DNA from: Methanomassiliicoccus sp. UBA345
Lineage (GTDB): Archaea; Thermoplasmatota; Thermoplasmata; Methanomassiliicoccales; Methanomassiliicoccaceae
Length of the DNA stretch: 51,729 nucleotides
Assembly: GCA_002504525.1 (NCBI GenBank)
Contig: DATD01000002.1
Location: forward strand, 17,004 to 68,732
Direction: 5' to 3'
Shown here: in pieces, positions 24,343 to 33,669 of the stretch
Layout of the letters: every line of letters begins with the position of its first letter
How positions within the stretch are numbered: position 1 is the first letter of the stretch
Program-made: the position numbers and the translations under genes
The notes under the pieces: generated by a model
What the model was told of the DNA's origin: nothing
The model's database searches: none
What the model saw: only the letters and a program-made list of their open reading frames with translations

Positions 24343-24986
24343 GCGTACCGGACCGAGTGGGGCCCGCCCTTGGCCCCTTTCGGCGCAATGTCCAGGGTGA
24401 TCCACAGCCCCAGGGCCCTCCCCAGATCGTGAAGGTAATCGCCGGCGGCAAGGGCGTTCCGCTCCGCCGCTCCCGCCAGACGGTCCATGAGATCCCCCGA
24501 CGGGATGAAGCCAAGGTTCCTTGCGGAACGGTCCAGGGGCATGTACAGAACGCGCTCCTTGAGGCCGCAGAAGTCCTCCCGCAAGAAATCCGGTTCCGGC
24601 ATCGGTTCCGCCTTCCCCTTCCCCAGGGTCTCGAACGCCTTGTCCACTACGCGGAGTTCCTCCAGTATCTGGCCGATGGCCTTCCGACCGTTCAGGCAGT
24701 TGTCGTTATAGTTCTCGATCCTCACGCTGAGGTAGTCGGCCTTGGCCGCCTTCTCGCACTCCTTGACAAGTTCGAGAAGCTTTCCCGATTCCTCCAGGAT
24801 CACCAGGAGGACCGCGAACCGCATCCTGTCACGACCGGGATAGTCCTCTGACGCCAGAGCATGATAGGAGTTGGCGTTCTCGAGTATGTGGCGCGCAAGA
24901 TCGATGCCCGACTGGAACGCTTCATCTCGGAGCGGATGCTGTACGTCAGGTGGATTTTCCATGATAGTCAATTCCCAAGCCTGCAT
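24339..24986 (-). CDS. AbiV-like helical protein
   Basis: This protein has 215 residues (207 from ATG 24962) and is mostly helical. Residues 25-85 fit the AbiV family pattern: a helix with 'DLARHILENANSYHAL', then hydrophobic 'RMRFAVLLVILEESGKLLEL', where E-E-x-G-K is the family hallmark. In lactococci AbiV causes abortive phage infection, but most archaeal relatives are uncharacterised. The C-terminal half ('NLGFIPSGDLMDRLAGAAE') is not recognised. There is no clear ribosome-binding site at either start. It is convergent with the ATP-grasp gene, with stops overlapping at CTAG. Confidence 0.55.
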   Translation of the reverse strand: MQAWELTIMENPPDVQHPLRDEAFQSGIDLARHILENANSYHALASEDYPGRDRMRFAVLLVILEESGKLLELVKECEKAAKADYLSVRIENYNDNCLNGRKAIGQILEELRVVDKAFETLGKGKAEPMPEPDFLREDFCGLKERVLYMPLDRSARNLGFIPSGDLMDRLAGAAERNALAAGDYLHDLGRALGLWITLDIAPKGAKGGPHSVRYA

Positions 24987-25056
24987 ATTAATCTCTTGCC
25001 GAAGCGGCCGGACCCATGGAAAGGATTAACATTCGACACTTCGTATCGATTCATCC

Positions 25057-25335
25057 ATGGATGAGGATCAACTGCTGAGGGATCGGGCATACCGCATAGC
25101 GGAAGAGAAGGCCGGGTTCTATATCCACCTGGCCGCATTCTTGTTGGTCAATGCCGGATTATGGGCGCTGTGGTTCTTCACCTCCAGGGATAGCTTTCCG
25201 TGGCCGATCTTCGTCACTGGATTCTGGGGCTTTGGCCTGTTGATGCATGGAGTGGGGGCATTCCTCGGAGATGGGTATACCGAATCGCTCGCCGAGAAGG
25301 AGTATGAGAAGCTGAGGCGGAAGCGGGGTCTCTAG
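25057..25335 (+). CDS. 2TM-domain membrane protein
   Basis: This 92-residue protein has two membrane helices, 'FYIHLAAFLLVNAGLWALWF' and 'WPIFVTGFWGFGLLMHGVGA', in the arrangement of the 2TM family (histidine-bearing first helix, WP-I-x3-G-x-WG-x-GL-x2-H second). A charged C-terminal helix follows. In other genomes the domain is often attached to histidine kinases or occurs alone; its function is unknown. It is convergent with the DUF3243 gene, the stops overlapping at CTAG. Confidence 0.75.
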   Translation: MDEDQLLRDRAYRIAEEKAGFYIHLAAFLLVNAGLWALWFFTSRDSFPWPIFVTGFWGFGLLMHGVGAFLGDGYTESLAEKEYEKLRRKRGL

Positions 25336-25631
25336 TCCAGCATCCTCAACAGTACGCGGGCCATGGTCCTGCGCTCATCCTCCTCGGAGCGGTCCCACAT
25401 CGCCCTTATCAGGCGCTCCTCCGGAGAGCCGGGGCACACTCGTTCCGAGAGGAAATCGATCATGTCCTCGACCACCTCGACGGTGTGCTGCTCCGACGGA
25501 TCGATCTCCCTGGCCGCCCGGACCGTCTCGCCGAGCGAATCACGCCACTCGTCCCAGTTCTGGACGAAGTTCATCAGTCCCAGGCAGGCCTGGACAGGTT
25601 CTTCGACCTTCTGTTCGGTCCCTTCCCTCAT
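25332..25631 (-). CDS. DUF3243-like protein
   Basis: This 99-residue helical protein resembles DUF3243, known mainly from Bacilli. It has 'NWDEWRDSLGETVRAAR', the 'VEDMIDFLSERVCPGSPEE' stretch, and 'LIRAMWDRSEEDERRTMARV' where the family has 'LLKELWxVAdeeEqxxiAxM'. Function is unknown. A TATA-like CTTATATGG on the minus strand at about 25664-25656 lies close to the right distance for a leaderless start at 25631. Confidence 0.65.
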   Translation of the reverse strand: MREGTEQKVEEPVQACLGLMNFVQNWDEWRDSLGETVRAAREIDPSEQHTVEVVEDMIDFLSERVCPGSPEERLIRAMWDRSEEDERRTMARVLLRMLD

Positions 25632-25786
25632 GGACCGAACAAGCCAACCCGCCCCATATAAGGGCTGTCCTTTCGTGGCCTTGAAATAACCCTACTCCTA
25701 TCCCCCAGCATCCATGAGATGGCGGTGTTTTAACGAAAGCAGTCGAAGTTAACGATCTAGCCAAGTCATTTGGCACGTTCCAGGCG

Positions 25787-26449
25787 GTGAAGGGCGTCTC
25801 CTTCGCAGTGGAAGAGGGAGAGGTGTTCGGCCTCATCGGACCCAACGGGGCCGGCAAGACCACCACCATGCGCATGTTGTCCACCCTCCTTCAGGTAACA
25901 TCCGGGACGGCGAGCGTATTCGGCAAGGACCTGGTCACCGAGGCCGACGAGGTCCGGAAGATCATATCCTACCTTCCGGAGGAAGCAGGCGCTTACAAGA
26001 ACCTGACCGGAAGGCGGTATCTGGAGTTCATTGCCCGGTTCTTCTGCCAGGGCAACGATGTCCGGGAGATGGTCGACTACGGCATCTCCCTTTCCAATCT
26101 GGCCGACCGCATCGATGACAAGGTCGACACCTACAGCAAGGGCATGACCAGACGCCTGCTGGTGAGCCGAGCCCTGATGTTCAAGCCGCGCCTGGCGATC
26201 CTCGACGAACTGACCTCGGGGCTGGACGTCATCAGCGCCCAGCACGTTCGCAGGACCGTCCGGGACACCACCAAGAAGGGCACTACCATCATCGTGTCGT
26301 CGCACAACATGCTGGAGGTCGAGCTCATCTGCGACCGGCTCGCCTTGATAGCCGACGGCAAGGTCATGGAGCTCGGCTCCCCGGCCGAGCTGAAGGCAAA
26401 ATATGATGCTGACAACATCGAAGAGGTGTTCGTGAAGGTGGTATCGTGA
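25787..26449 (+). CDS. ABC transporter ATP-binding protein (NatA-like), start codon problematic
   Basis: This is the ATPase of a two-gene ABC-2 exporter. It has Walker A 'GPNGAGKTTTM', a degenerate signature 'YSKGMTRRLLVSRAL', Walker B 'RLAILDELTSGLD' and His switch 'IIVSSHN'. The coordinates use the only in-frame conventional start, GTG 25787. However, typical ABC N-terminal sequence (TKAVEVNDLAKSFGTFQAV, with the A-loop aromatic) is encoded in frame from about 25733, with no ATG, GTG or TTG before it. Either a base is missing or extra in the T4 run at 25728-25731, or a non-standard start is used. The stop overlaps the permease start. Confidence 0.85.
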   Translation: MKGVSFAVEEGEVFGLIGPNGAGKTTTMRMLSTLLQVTSGTASVFGKDLVTEADEVRKIISYLPEEAGAYKNLTGRRYLEFIARFFCQGNDVREMVDYGISLSNLADRIDDKVDTYSKGMTRRLLVSRALMFKPRLAILDELTSGLDVISAQHVRRTVRDTTKKGTTIIVSSHNMLEVELICDRLALIADGKVMELGSPAELKAKYDADNIEEVFVKVVS

Positions 26450-27708
26450 GGTCCCTGAGCAACATATTCAGCAAGGAGCTCCGCGAGCTTCTTACACCGG
26501 CCACGGTACTTCCGATCGTCATCCTGGCGGTCCTGTTCGGCTCCCTGGGAGGGGTCATAGGCGACGTGGAGGACGAGGTCACCAAGCCTCCCGTCATCGG
26601 TCTGATACAGCAGGACGCCGGAGCTCTTTCGTCCTACGCCGCCTTGGTGCTGACGTCCTCCTCCGAGGTAGTGTACAACGGCACCGACATCGAGGAAGGC
26701 CTTGACGCGGTCGCCGCGGCCGGGGGCACGGCCCTGCTGGTCATACCCGACGGCTTTACCGAGGACATCATGTCCAATGAGTCCGGCACCATCAAGGTGT
26801 ACTGGATCATGAAGGGCACCGGGGTGCTGGACACCATATCGTCAGAGGCCCTGAGCGGGCTGATGAGGGCCACCGATCAGATGCTGTCCCGCCACATTCT
26901 GGAGAGCGGGATGGGACTGAGCGTGAACACGACCCTCAACCCCACGGTGACGAACGAGACCACCACCTTCAAGGGCAAGACCATGGAAGGCATATCGCCC
27001 AGTTCCATCTCCGCCACGCTCTCATCGCAGAACATGGTCGTTCCGCTCATCGTCCTCATGGTGATCATCATGTCCGGGTCAACGGTCATCGCGTCCATGG
27101 GGCTGGAGAAGGAGAACAAGACGCTGGAGACCCTCCTGACCATGCCGGTGAAGCGCTCCCACATCGTCCTGGGCAAGCTGGGCGGGGCGGCCGCGATCGG
27201 CCTGCTGATGGCGTTCATCTACATGCTGGGAATGGGCAGTTACATGAACAGCCTTCAGGGCTCCACTAGCCTGGACCTCTCCACCTTCGGCATCAGCATG
27301 AACACGTTCGACCTCGTCCTGGTGGGCCTGTCGCTGTTCCTTGCCGTCGTCGCAGGCCTCGCCCTGTGCCTGGTGATCGGGGTCTTCGCCCGCGACTACA
27401 AGTCCGCCCAGTCGCTTACGATGCCCATCACCTTCCTGGCCATGATACCCATGTTCGTCCTGATGATGAAGGACTTCAACACACTGCCGGGAGCGGTGCA
27501 GGCGGGCCTGTTCGCCATACCGTTCACACATCCCATGATGGCGATGAACAACCTCATGTTCGACGACTACACCCTAGTGGTGGCCGGGATCGTCTATGAG
27601 GCCGTGTTCGCCTCCGCCATGATGGCGTTGGCGGTGGTGCTGTTCAAGAAGGACATCCTGGTCACCGGGCGGAAGGTGAAGAAAAGGAAGAAGGACGGCG
27701 GGGCCTGA
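26446..27708 (+). CDS. ABC-2 type transporter permease (NatB-like)
   Basis: This is the membrane partner of the upstream ATPase, 420 residues, with GTG start overlapping the ATPase stop (GTGA). It has one N-terminal helix (about 20-38), a large extracytoplasmic domain (about 45-190), and a C-terminal block of about five helices (about 205-395), the ABC2_membrane_3/NatB organisation. 'MGLEKENKTLETLLTMPVKR' is the cytoplasmic coupling segment typical of this family. The exported substrate is unknown; Na+ or drug export is only a family-level guess. Confidence 0.88.
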   Translation: MRSLSNIFSKELRELLTPATVLPIVILAVLFGSLGGVIGDVEDEVTKPPVIGLIQQDAGALSSYAALVLTSSSEVVYNGTDIEEGLDAVAAAGGTALLVIPDGFTEDIMSNESGTIKVYWIMKGTGVLDTISSEALSGLMRATDQMLSRHILESGMGLSVNTTLNPTVTNETTTFKGKTMEGISPSSISATLSSQNMVVPLIVLMVIIMSGSTVIASMGLEKENKTLETLLTMPVKRSHIVLGKLGGAAAIGLLMAFIYMLGMGSYMNSLQGSTSLDLSTFGISMNTFDLVLVGLSLFLAVVAGLALCLVIGVFARDYKSAQSLTMPITFLAMIPMFVLMMKDFNTLPGAVQAGLFAIPFTHPMMAMNNLMFDDYTLVVAGIVYEAVFASAMMALAVVLFKKDILVTGRKVKKRKKDGGA

Positions 27709-27738
27709 ACCCGCCGCCTCTAAACATCTTACTCTTTC
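27709..27738. terminator. Pyrimidine-rich bidirectional end between convergent genes
   Basis: The 30 bp between the permease and the DUF3096 gene read CTCTTTCTTACTTCC-like on the plus strand, a T-rich tract of the kind used for archaeal termination. No strong stem is confined to the gap. Confidence 0.35.
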
Positions 27739-27948
27739 TTACTTCCTTTCTTCGGCGGGCGGGCGATACTCCTGTCCCTGCTGGGGCCGGTTGGCCGGCT
27801 GGTTCTTCTTGGTGAAGTAGTCGTACAGGAGCCAGAGGCCCACCAGTATGAAGAATATGCCCACAATCCAGCTCAGCAGCTCCTCGAACACTATCACCAG
27901 TATCCCGAAGATTATCGCGATCAATGCCAGTATTGGGTCGAACGACAT
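27739..27948 (-). CDS. DUF3096-like small membrane protein
   Basis: This 69-residue protein has two closely spaced hydrophobic helices, 'ILALIAIIFGILVIVFEELL' and 'WIVGIFFILVGLWLLYDYF', matching the DUF3096 pattern, in which the first helix is followed by a turn and 'IVaiyLIivGl'. A Gln/Pro-rich cytoplasmic tail ends it. The start was set at ATG 27948, since the frame further upstream runs antisense through the next gene. Function is unknown. It is divergent from the prenyltransferase homologue. Confidence 0.7.
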   Translation of the reverse strand: MSFDPILALIAIIFGILVIVFEELLSWIVGIFFILVGLWLLYDYFTKKNQPANRPQQGQEYRPPAEERK

Positions 27949-28038
27949 ATGTATCGTTCTTTTCTTTGGAGCGTTGAATATAAGAAAGTATCCGCTCACT
28001 CGGAAAACAAAATATACGCTGGGTTCAGAGAACGGTGC

Positions 28039-28698
28039 ATGAGAGCGGAGCGCATGACGGTCGAACTGCCGACGCGATATGCCCGCATGCCGAGTCACGT
28101 GGGCATCATACCGGACGGCAACCGCCGGTGGGCCGATCAAAGAGGTTTGCCCCGAGGGGAGGGATACCGCCCCGGGGTGGACGCCGCGCTCCGCGTGTTC
28201 TCTGAACTGGAACGCCTTGGCATCAGCGAGATCAGCGTTTACGGCTTTACGCAGGAGAACGTTCACCGCCCTCCTGAACAGCGGAAGGCGTTCCAGGGGG
28301 CATGCGTGGAGGCGGTGGCACGACTGTCCGAACTGAACGCCGAGCTGAGAACAGTGGGCGACAGCGGCACATCCATGTTCCCTCCCGCTCTGCTCCCGTA
28401 CACAGAACGTGTAAGGTTCGGGAAGGGTGGAACGAAGGTCAACCTGCTCATCAACTACAGCTGGAAATGGGACGTCGGGATGCTGCAGGAGACCGGGAGG
28501 CTGGGCTCCCACGACGTAACGCCGATCGATCTGATCATACGGTGGGGAGGTCGCTCCAGACTGAGCGGCTTCCTGCCGATCCAGTCGGTGTACGCGGACA
28601 TATGCGTGCTGGACGGCCTATGGCCCGACAGCACCGGTAATGATGTCCGCGAGGCATTGGAATGGTATCAGGAGCAGGACCCCACCCGGGGAGGATGA
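28039..28698 (+). CDS. Divergent cis-prenyltransferase (UppS-family) homologue
   Basis: The family makes long-chain polyprenyl diphosphates used as glycosyl carriers. The 219-residue product has 'HVGIIPDGNRRWA' with the Mg-binding Asp, 'YGFTQENVHRP' in place of 'YAFSTENWxRP', and C-terminal 'IIRWGGRSRLSGF'. Several positions differ from E. coli UppS: the G-H-K-x-G histidine is Tyr, the Glu of R-T-x-G-E is Arg, and the terminal A-E-L glutamate is Asp. It could be an active archaeal-type enzyme or the non-catalytic partner of a heteromeric cis-prenyltransferase, as reported for Methanosarcina. ATG 28039 is preferred; 28054 and 28087 are possible. Confidence 0.8.
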   Translation: MRAERMTVELPTRYARMPSHVGIIPDGNRRWADQRGLPRGEGYRPGVDAALRVFSELERLGISEISVYGFTQENVHRPPEQRKAFQGACVEAVARLSELNAELRTVGDSGTSMFPPALLPYTERVRFGKGGTKVNLLINYSWKWDVGMLQETGRLGSHDVTPIDLIIRWGGRSRLSGFLPIQSVYADICVLDGLWPDSTGNDVREALEWYQEQDPTRGG

Positions 28699-28756
28699 GG
28701 GCGCTCCATAGACCTTAGCCAGCATCCTACAGGCTGCGGGGCCGGCTTGTGGCAAG

Positions 28757-28766
28757 CTATAAGTAA
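28757..28766 (+). promoter_or_regulatory. TATA box upstream of the 28800 gene
   Basis: GCTATAAGTA is centred about 38 bp upstream of the TTG start at 28800. It predicts transcription from about 28788, where a GGAG ribosome-binding site begins. Confidence 0.45.
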
Positions 28767-28799
28767 TGGATTCCTTGTTCATACTCTGGAGTTATAATA

Positions 28800-29114
28800 T
28801 TGGCCAAGAGAACATTCAAACGCCGGGGAGGCCCGTCCCGCCAGAAGCCGAGGACGCAAACACCCCGAACCGCCATGTTGAACCTGCACCGGCTGGGTTC
28901 TTTCAAATACGATCTTCGCGAGATTCTCAATGCATCGCCCATGGACAAGTCCACCATCCCCACGGTGGTCGCCAACATCATCGCTAAGGCGTCCAGGGTC
29001 TCCATTCTCGAGACCAAGGACTACATAAGAGAGATGGAGCAGCAGGAAGTCCTCGACAAGATCGCCGCTGACGATACCTGTACTCTTCTAGATCGTTATT
29101 CCAAGTGGCGCTGA
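28800..29114 (+). CDS. Basic orphan protein, TTG start
   Basis: I do not recognise this 104-residue protein. Its N-terminus is strongly basic (AKRTFKRRGGPSRQKPRTQ), like a ribosomal or nucleic-acid-binding protein. The rest looks helical, with 'FKYDLREILNASPMDKSTIP' and a terminal 'TCTLLDRYSKWR'. TTG 28800 is supported by GGAG eight bases upstream and a TATA box at 28757-28766. A shorter start at ATG 28876 would lose the basic arm. It stands alone, convergent with the helicase gene, with 3 bp between the two stops. Confidence 0.65.
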   Translation: MAKRTFKRRGGPSRQKPRTQTPRTAMLNLHRLGSFKYDLREILNASPMDKSTIPTVVANIIAKASRVSILETKDYIREMEQQEVLDKIAADDTCTLLDRYSKWR

Positions 29115-29117
29115 GCG

Positions 29118-30539
<1,422 letters not shown>

Positions 30540-30621
30540 TGGATCACATCGGATGATATATGACAGAGCGGCGCTGGGCGGCTCCGTTCCTTTTTATTTC
30601 CCCCCATTCCCCCCGCCGTTC

Positions 30622-31266
30622 TTAATCATTCTGGTGGCCGCCTCCGGCCGCTGAACGGGCGAGCTCCTTGACGGAACGGAGCGCCTTCTCCACATGCTCG
30701 AGCGTACCGCAGGCGCAGGTGTGCGGGAGCCTCAGCTGCTGAGCGAACTTCAGGGACTTCCTCTCCAGCTCCGCCTTGTCGCCGACCCCGGTATCGACGA
30801 ACAGGCATCGCTGGTACGCGTCGAATATCATGTCGAGGAAGTATTCCGGGGAATAGCCTTCCTCCACCATGCTGTCCAGGTGCAGCTCCTTGATGACCGC
30901 GGGCATGCCCTGCTCGGCCCATCCTGGGGTAGAGAACCACGTGCCGCAGCATTCCGCCTTGGCCTCGGCGTATTTTCTCGGCCCCAATAGCACCGAGATG
31001 CAGTCATCCCCTTCCAGCATGACCGAGGGGACCTTGACGGCACGGTCCACGCCGGCCAGCGACTGGCATGTCGCATATCCTATGAGGACGGCGTCGACCT
31101 TGCCCTCCAGGCGGTTCACCGCATCCTCGATCTTCTCCCTCATATCCTCCGGATAGATGTGAAGCGCGAACTCGAGGTACTCCCGGTGCACGACGTCCTC
31201 GTCGCCGGCAGTAAGGAACTCGATCTCGTTCTTCAGAATGTCACAAGCTACGATGCCGATCCTCAT
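30622..31266 (-). CDS. DUF1638 protein
   Basis: This 214-residue cytoplasmic protein matches DUF1638: 'VDAVLIGYATCQSLAGV' for the family's 'LGYGLCGNGTVGL', and 'GDDCISVLLGPRKY' for 'DCITLFLGS'. 'TWFSTPGWAEQG' stands for its 'TPGW' segment. The family is frequent in methanogens and acetogens, often near corrinoid methyltransferase genes, but no activity is established to my knowledge. Conserved Cys residues (C68, C89, and 'CAC' near 193) could bind metal. It has neither close operon partners nor membrane segments. Confidence 0.75.
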   Translation of the reverse strand: MRIGIVACDILKNEIEFLTAGDEDVVHREYLEFALHIYPEDMREKIEDAVNRLEGKVDAVLIGYATCQSLAGVDRAVKVPSVMLEGDDCISVLLGPRKYAEAKAECCGTWFSTPGWAEQGMPAVIKELHLDSMVEEGYSPEYFLDMIFDAYQRCLFVDTGVGDKAELERKSLKFAQQLRLPHTCACGTLEHVEKALRSVKELARSAAGGGHQND

Positions 31267-31308
31267 TCAGTTCACTCCGCATAACGCGTTTCTTGAACTA
31301 ATGCCTTG

Positions 31309-31995
31309 CTAGTCCGCCATAACGGAGATGGGGTACAGCAGAATCAGCAGAAGCGGCTGATGAACCAGATAGATGATCAACGAGCGCCGCCCGGCGGCGC
31401 TCAGCGGCCTCGCCCATCGGGGCTGAGGGCTTCGGACTGCGCGGGACCGGAGCAACGCCGCCCCGGCCGCCGCGCCCAATGCGGCTACTCCTGCCCAGGG
31501 CAGCATGGGATAATGGTCCAGCGACGACATGCCCGGAGGAAGCGGGCCCAGCACAGGGAACGAGAGACCTCCGGCCGCGAGGAGCGCGCCGGCGGCGACA
31601 ATGAGGGCGCCGGCCGCCGTTGCCAGTATTGGGCGGGTGGCGAGCGGGAACACCAGCAGGACAGACAGGGCGATGCAGTGCAGGACCCCGAACAATATCG
31701 CCTGGGCCGGGAACAGGAGCGCGGTGACGAGCGTGATGGCGATAGCGATCAGCAGCAGGCGGGCGGAGCGGGCCCATGGGGGCTTTCCACCATTGCTGCG
31801 GTACGAGGCGAGCGACAGGCCGACCGTGCCGAGGAACACCGTCCCGGTCGCGATCGCCAGGACCCTGGGCCATCCAGCCGAGGCATCTCCGCTCCAAAGC
31901 CCCAAGAACGATAGGTCCCACAGCAGATGGTACGCGATCATCATGACCACGCCCGCCCCGCGCAGGGCGTCGATCCACCACAGCCTGTCGGCCAC
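31309..31995 (-). CDS. HGSNAT-like (DUF1624) membrane protein
   Basis: This 228-residue polytopic membrane protein has about seven hydrophobic segments. It begins 'WWIDALRGAGVVMMIAYHLLWDL', the hallmark of the DUF1624/heparan-alpha-glucosaminide acetyltransferase-like catalytic family (R-x-x-x-I-D-x-L-R-G ... H-x-x-x-D-L). Such proteins are predicted to transfer acyl groups across the membrane. It starts with GTG and ends with a basic loop plus a final helix ('SLIIYLVHQPLLLILLYPI'). The substrate is unknown. Confidence 0.78.
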   Translation of the reverse strand: MADRLWWIDALRGAGVVMMIAYHLLWDLSFLGLWSGDASAGWPRVLAIATGTVFLGTVGLSLASYRSNGGKPPWARSARLLLIAIAITLVTALLFPAQAILFGVLHCIALSVLLVFPLATRPILATAAGALIVAAGALLAAGGLSFPVLGPLPPGMSSLDHYPMLPWAGVAALGAAAGAALLRSRAVRSPQPRWARPLSAAGRRSLIIYLVHQPLLLILLYPISVMAD

Positions 31996-32033
31996 GCTAC
32001 GACGTGGCAGCTACAGGTAGTTCAATGCGGCGT

Positions 32034-33107
32034 TCACATCCGCCCATGATAGCGGAAGGCGATGTTGCAGCCACCCTCGCGAGACACCATGCACGGCCCC
32101 ATCGGGTACGAGGGATTGCACGCTTTTCCGAATGCCGGACACTGCTCGGAGTCGATGATGCCGCGGAGCATCTCCCCACACCGGCAGGAGCCGATCTCCT
32201 CCTTCACGTCAGGCCGCTTCTCCAGTATGTCCTCGTATACCTTGCGGGCGTTGTGGGCATCATACTTCGGACGAAGCTCGTACGCGCTTTCCGGTATGAC
32301 CGGAAAGCCTCTCCACGCACGGTCCACAGGCATGAACACCTCGTTCAGCAGGCGGATCGCTATGGGATTACCACCCTTCTTCACCAGGCGGGTGTATTCG
32401 TTCTCCACCTCGGCCCTTCCCTCCTTGACCTGGCGGACCAGCATGTACGCCGCCATGAGCAGGTCGAGGGGCTCGAAGCCGGTGATGACCTGCGGGACGT
32501 GATCCCTCTCGGAGAACACGCGATACGGCTCCTCGCCGATCATGACGCTCACATGTCCCGGCTCTATCAGGCCGTCGATGCGGAAGTCGCCCATCTTGAT
32601 GATGGCATCCAGTGCTGGCGGAAGAAGGCGGTGGCACGACAGGACGGAGAAGTTTTCCGGGACGTCCTCGACCAGCACGGCGGCGGTGGTCGGACTGGTG
32701 GTCTCGAAGCCGATGGCCATGAACACCATGTCCTTGACCTCAGCGGCCAGGCGGACGGCGTCTTCGACCGAGTACACCACCCGGACGTCGGCACCGCGGG
32801 CCTTGGCGTCGCCCAGCGAGCCGATCGGCGTGGGCACCTTCATCATGTCGCCGAACACCGATATCGTCACGCCGGCATCGGCCAGGGCGATAGCGTCGGC
32901 GACCTCGGCAGTGGTGGTCACGCACACCGGGCAGCCGGGTCCCTGCCGGATCTCCACGCCGGCATCGCGCAGCATCCTCTCCAGGCCGAAGCGCACCAGG
33001 GTGTCCTGATGGGTACCGCACACATGCATGAACCTCAGGTTCACGTTCTCCTTGCGGATCGACTCGATGATCTTCTGCGCGGCCTTCTCATCCCTGTACC
33101 GGAACAT
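32034..33107 (-). CDS. hypD: NiFe-hydrogenase maturation protein HypD
   Basis: HypD, an Fe-S protein, helps HypC build the Fe(CN)2CO group of NiFe-hydrogenases. The 357-residue product has the signature 'HVCGTHQDT' (C30), 'GPGCPVCVTT' (C59, C62), 'FETTSPTTA', and the C-terminal cluster region with 'SEQCPAFGKACNPSYPMGPC'. Length is normal. It overlaps hypA by 20 bp, so both are co-transcribed. hypB, C, E and F are not in the window. Confidence 0.96.
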   Translation of the reverse strand: MFRYRDEKAAQKIIESIRKENVNLRFMHVCGTHQDTLVRFGLERMLRDAGVEIRQGPGCPVCVTTTAEVADAIALADAGVTISVFGDMMKVPTPIGSLGDAKARGADVRVVYSVEDAVRLAAEVKDMVFMAIGFETTSPTTAAVLVEDVPENFSVLSCHRLLPPALDAIIKMGDFRIDGLIEPGHVSVMIGEEPYRVFSERDHVPQVITGFEPLDLLMAAYMLVRQVKEGRAEVENEYTRLVKKGGNPIAIRLLNEVFMPVDRAWRGFPVIPESAYELRPKYDAHNARKVYEDILEKRPDVKEEIGSCRCGEMLRGIIDSEQCPAFGKACNPSYPMGPCMVSREGGCNIAFRYHGRM

Positions 33108-33477
33108 CCTTTTCCACCACCCTCAACGAGCGCACCGTGCAGCTCTTGCCCTTGATCACATCCACGTCCTCGCCGCAGCGGGGGCATCGCAGAATGGGGA
33201 CCAGCCCGTGGAAGTCCCCGTCGATGTTGTCCGCCTCGCCCTGATAGCCGCAGGAGCGGCATCGGAGCTCGATGTCTTCCTTCTCGATGACCAGCCTGGA
33301 GCCGCCCAGCGCGGTGCCCTTGCTCAGCACCTCGTATGCGAACTGCAACTGGTCCTCTCCCAGGAAGGTGAGCGAGCCTAGTGTGAGGTACACCTCCTCG
33401 ACCCTCTCCACATCGTGCTTGGCGAGTTCCTCCAGCACCGAATCGATGATGCTGGATATGATGGACACCTCGTGCAT
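33088..33477 (-). CDS. hypA: Hydrogenase nickel-incorporation protein HypA
   Basis: HypA delivers Ni2+ to the hydrogenase large subunit. The N-terminal M-H-E gives the nickel-binding His2/Glu3. The zinc domain has C73-x2-C76 and C98-x2-C101. The 129-residue length is slightly above the usual 115-120. A minus-strand TATA (CTTTTTATAATG, about 33508-33499) sits 26 bp upstream of the ATG, so the message is probably leaderless. Its 3' end overlaps hypD. Confidence 0.96.
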   Translation of the reverse strand: MHEVSIISSIIDSVLEELAKHDVERVEEVYLTLGSLTFLGEDQLQFAYEVLSKGTALGGSRLVIEKEDIELRCRSCGYQGEADNIDGDFHGLVPILRCPRCGEDVDVIKGKSCTVRSLRVVEKDVPVQG

Positions 33478-33498
33478 CGCTACTCCTAATGCGGTGCA

Positions 33499-33508
33499 TT
33501 ATAAAAAG
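33499..33508 (-). promoter_or_regulatory. hypA-hypD promoter
   Basis: The minus-strand TATA-like CTTTTTATAA is centred about 26 bp upstream of the hypA ATG at 33477, predicting a leaderless transcript. Confidence 0.55.
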
Positions 33509-33637
33509 TTCGCCGGAGAACCCGCGCTTTTTCAGGTCGAGACCGCGGTCGGCTGGCGCTCCATTGCGAGTCTGCTTCGAGATCGATGATGCACTTCATG
33601 ATAAGACCATCCATGGCAAGGTCACGGCCAGCAACAT

Positions 33638-33647
33638 TTCATATATC
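33638..33647 (+). promoter_or_regulatory. TATA box of the zinc-ribbon gene at 33670
   Basis: TTCATATATC is centred about 27 bp upstream of ATG 33670. This spacing predicts leaderless transcription and supports that start over the upstream in-frame ATG codons. Confidence 0.5.
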
Positions 33648-33669
33648 GCCCGGGCGATTCGAACCCGCT

